From the NCBI GenBank assembly GCA_015233705.1, contig JADFXE010000016.1, positions 1 through 5,188 of the forward strand: a stretch of DNA of 5,188 bases. Reading direction: 5' to 3'. The translations under genes and the position numbers were made by a program. The stretch is from Candidatus Omnitrophota bacterium. GTDB taxonomy: Bacteria; Omnitrophota; Koll11; Zapsychrales; Fredricksoniimonadaceae. The notes under the pieces were generated by a model. The model was not told the DNA's origin, ran no database searches, and was given only the letters and a program-made list of their open reading frames with translations. Of the stretch, positions 5,134 through 5,188 are shown in pieces (position 1 is the first letter of the stretch; each line of letters begins with the position of its first letter).

Positions 5134-5188
5134 ATGGAAGACGGACAAAAGATGGTATCATATCTACCTACGGGTTATTCGTCTTCTG
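5134..5188 (+). CDS. Start of an unidentified gene, truncated by the window end
   Basis: ATG 5134 opens a frame that stays open for 18 codons to the edge (M-E-D-G-Q-K-M-V-S-Y-L-P-T-G-Y-S-S-S). It has a well-placed GGAG six bases upstream and a strong promoter about 135 bases upstream, which supports a real start. A second in-frame ATG at 5152 is possible but lacks an equally good binding site. The visible residues show neither a prepilin leader nor a signal peptide. They are too few to name a family. Confidence 0.55.
   Translation, partial: MEDGQKMVSYLPTGYSSS

Noticed and set aside
1..5188. Mobile elements, CRISPR arrays, tRNA or rRNA genes
   Set aside because: I saw no inverted-repeat-bounded transposase, no regularly spaced repeats and no tRNA- or rRNA-like segments.

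Overview
The window holds part of a type IV pilus / type II secretion (T4P/T2SS) inner-membrane assembly operon, read entirely on the + strand. The organism is most likely an uncultivated diderm bacterium. I infer this from fairly even base composition, a secreted periplasmic-type protein and tandem GspE-like ATPases. A lineage such as Omnitrophota or a deltaproteobacterium-like group would fit, but the sequence does not decide it.

Layout. 1-501: the last 166 codons of a first GspE/PilB-type ATPase. Its reading is damaged near the left edge and cut by an in-frame TGA exactly where the second zinc-ligand cysteine should be. 508-2211: a second, complete GspE/PilB ATPase in the same reading frame, only 6 bases after the first gene's stop. 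2269-2724: a stand-alone MshEN/T2SSE_N domain protein (a possible cyclic-di-GMP sensor), preceded by a TATAAT element. 2725-3939: a complete GspF/PilC platform protein, starting on the base after the previous stop. 3950-4957: a secreted, cysteine-free coiled-coil protein of unknown family. 4958-5188: a near-consensus sigma70-type promoter, a leader predicted to fold into two hairpins around a 12-codon mini-ORF, and the first 18 codons of a further gene that runs off the window.

How they fit together. By family knowledge, the ATPase(s) sit on the cytoplasmic side and drive the platform protein, which extracts and polymerises pilins or pseudopilins. The MshEN-only protein could supply second-messenger control in trans, and the coiled-coil protein would act in the periplasm. 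No pilin, pseudopilin, prepilin peptidase or secretin is visible here.

The points most worth checking are the TGA at the zinc-cysteine codon, with a SECIS-like hairpin downstream but noisy sequence just upstream; the stand-alone MshEN gene; and the promoter plus structured leader at the right end, which matches no riboswitch class I can recognise.
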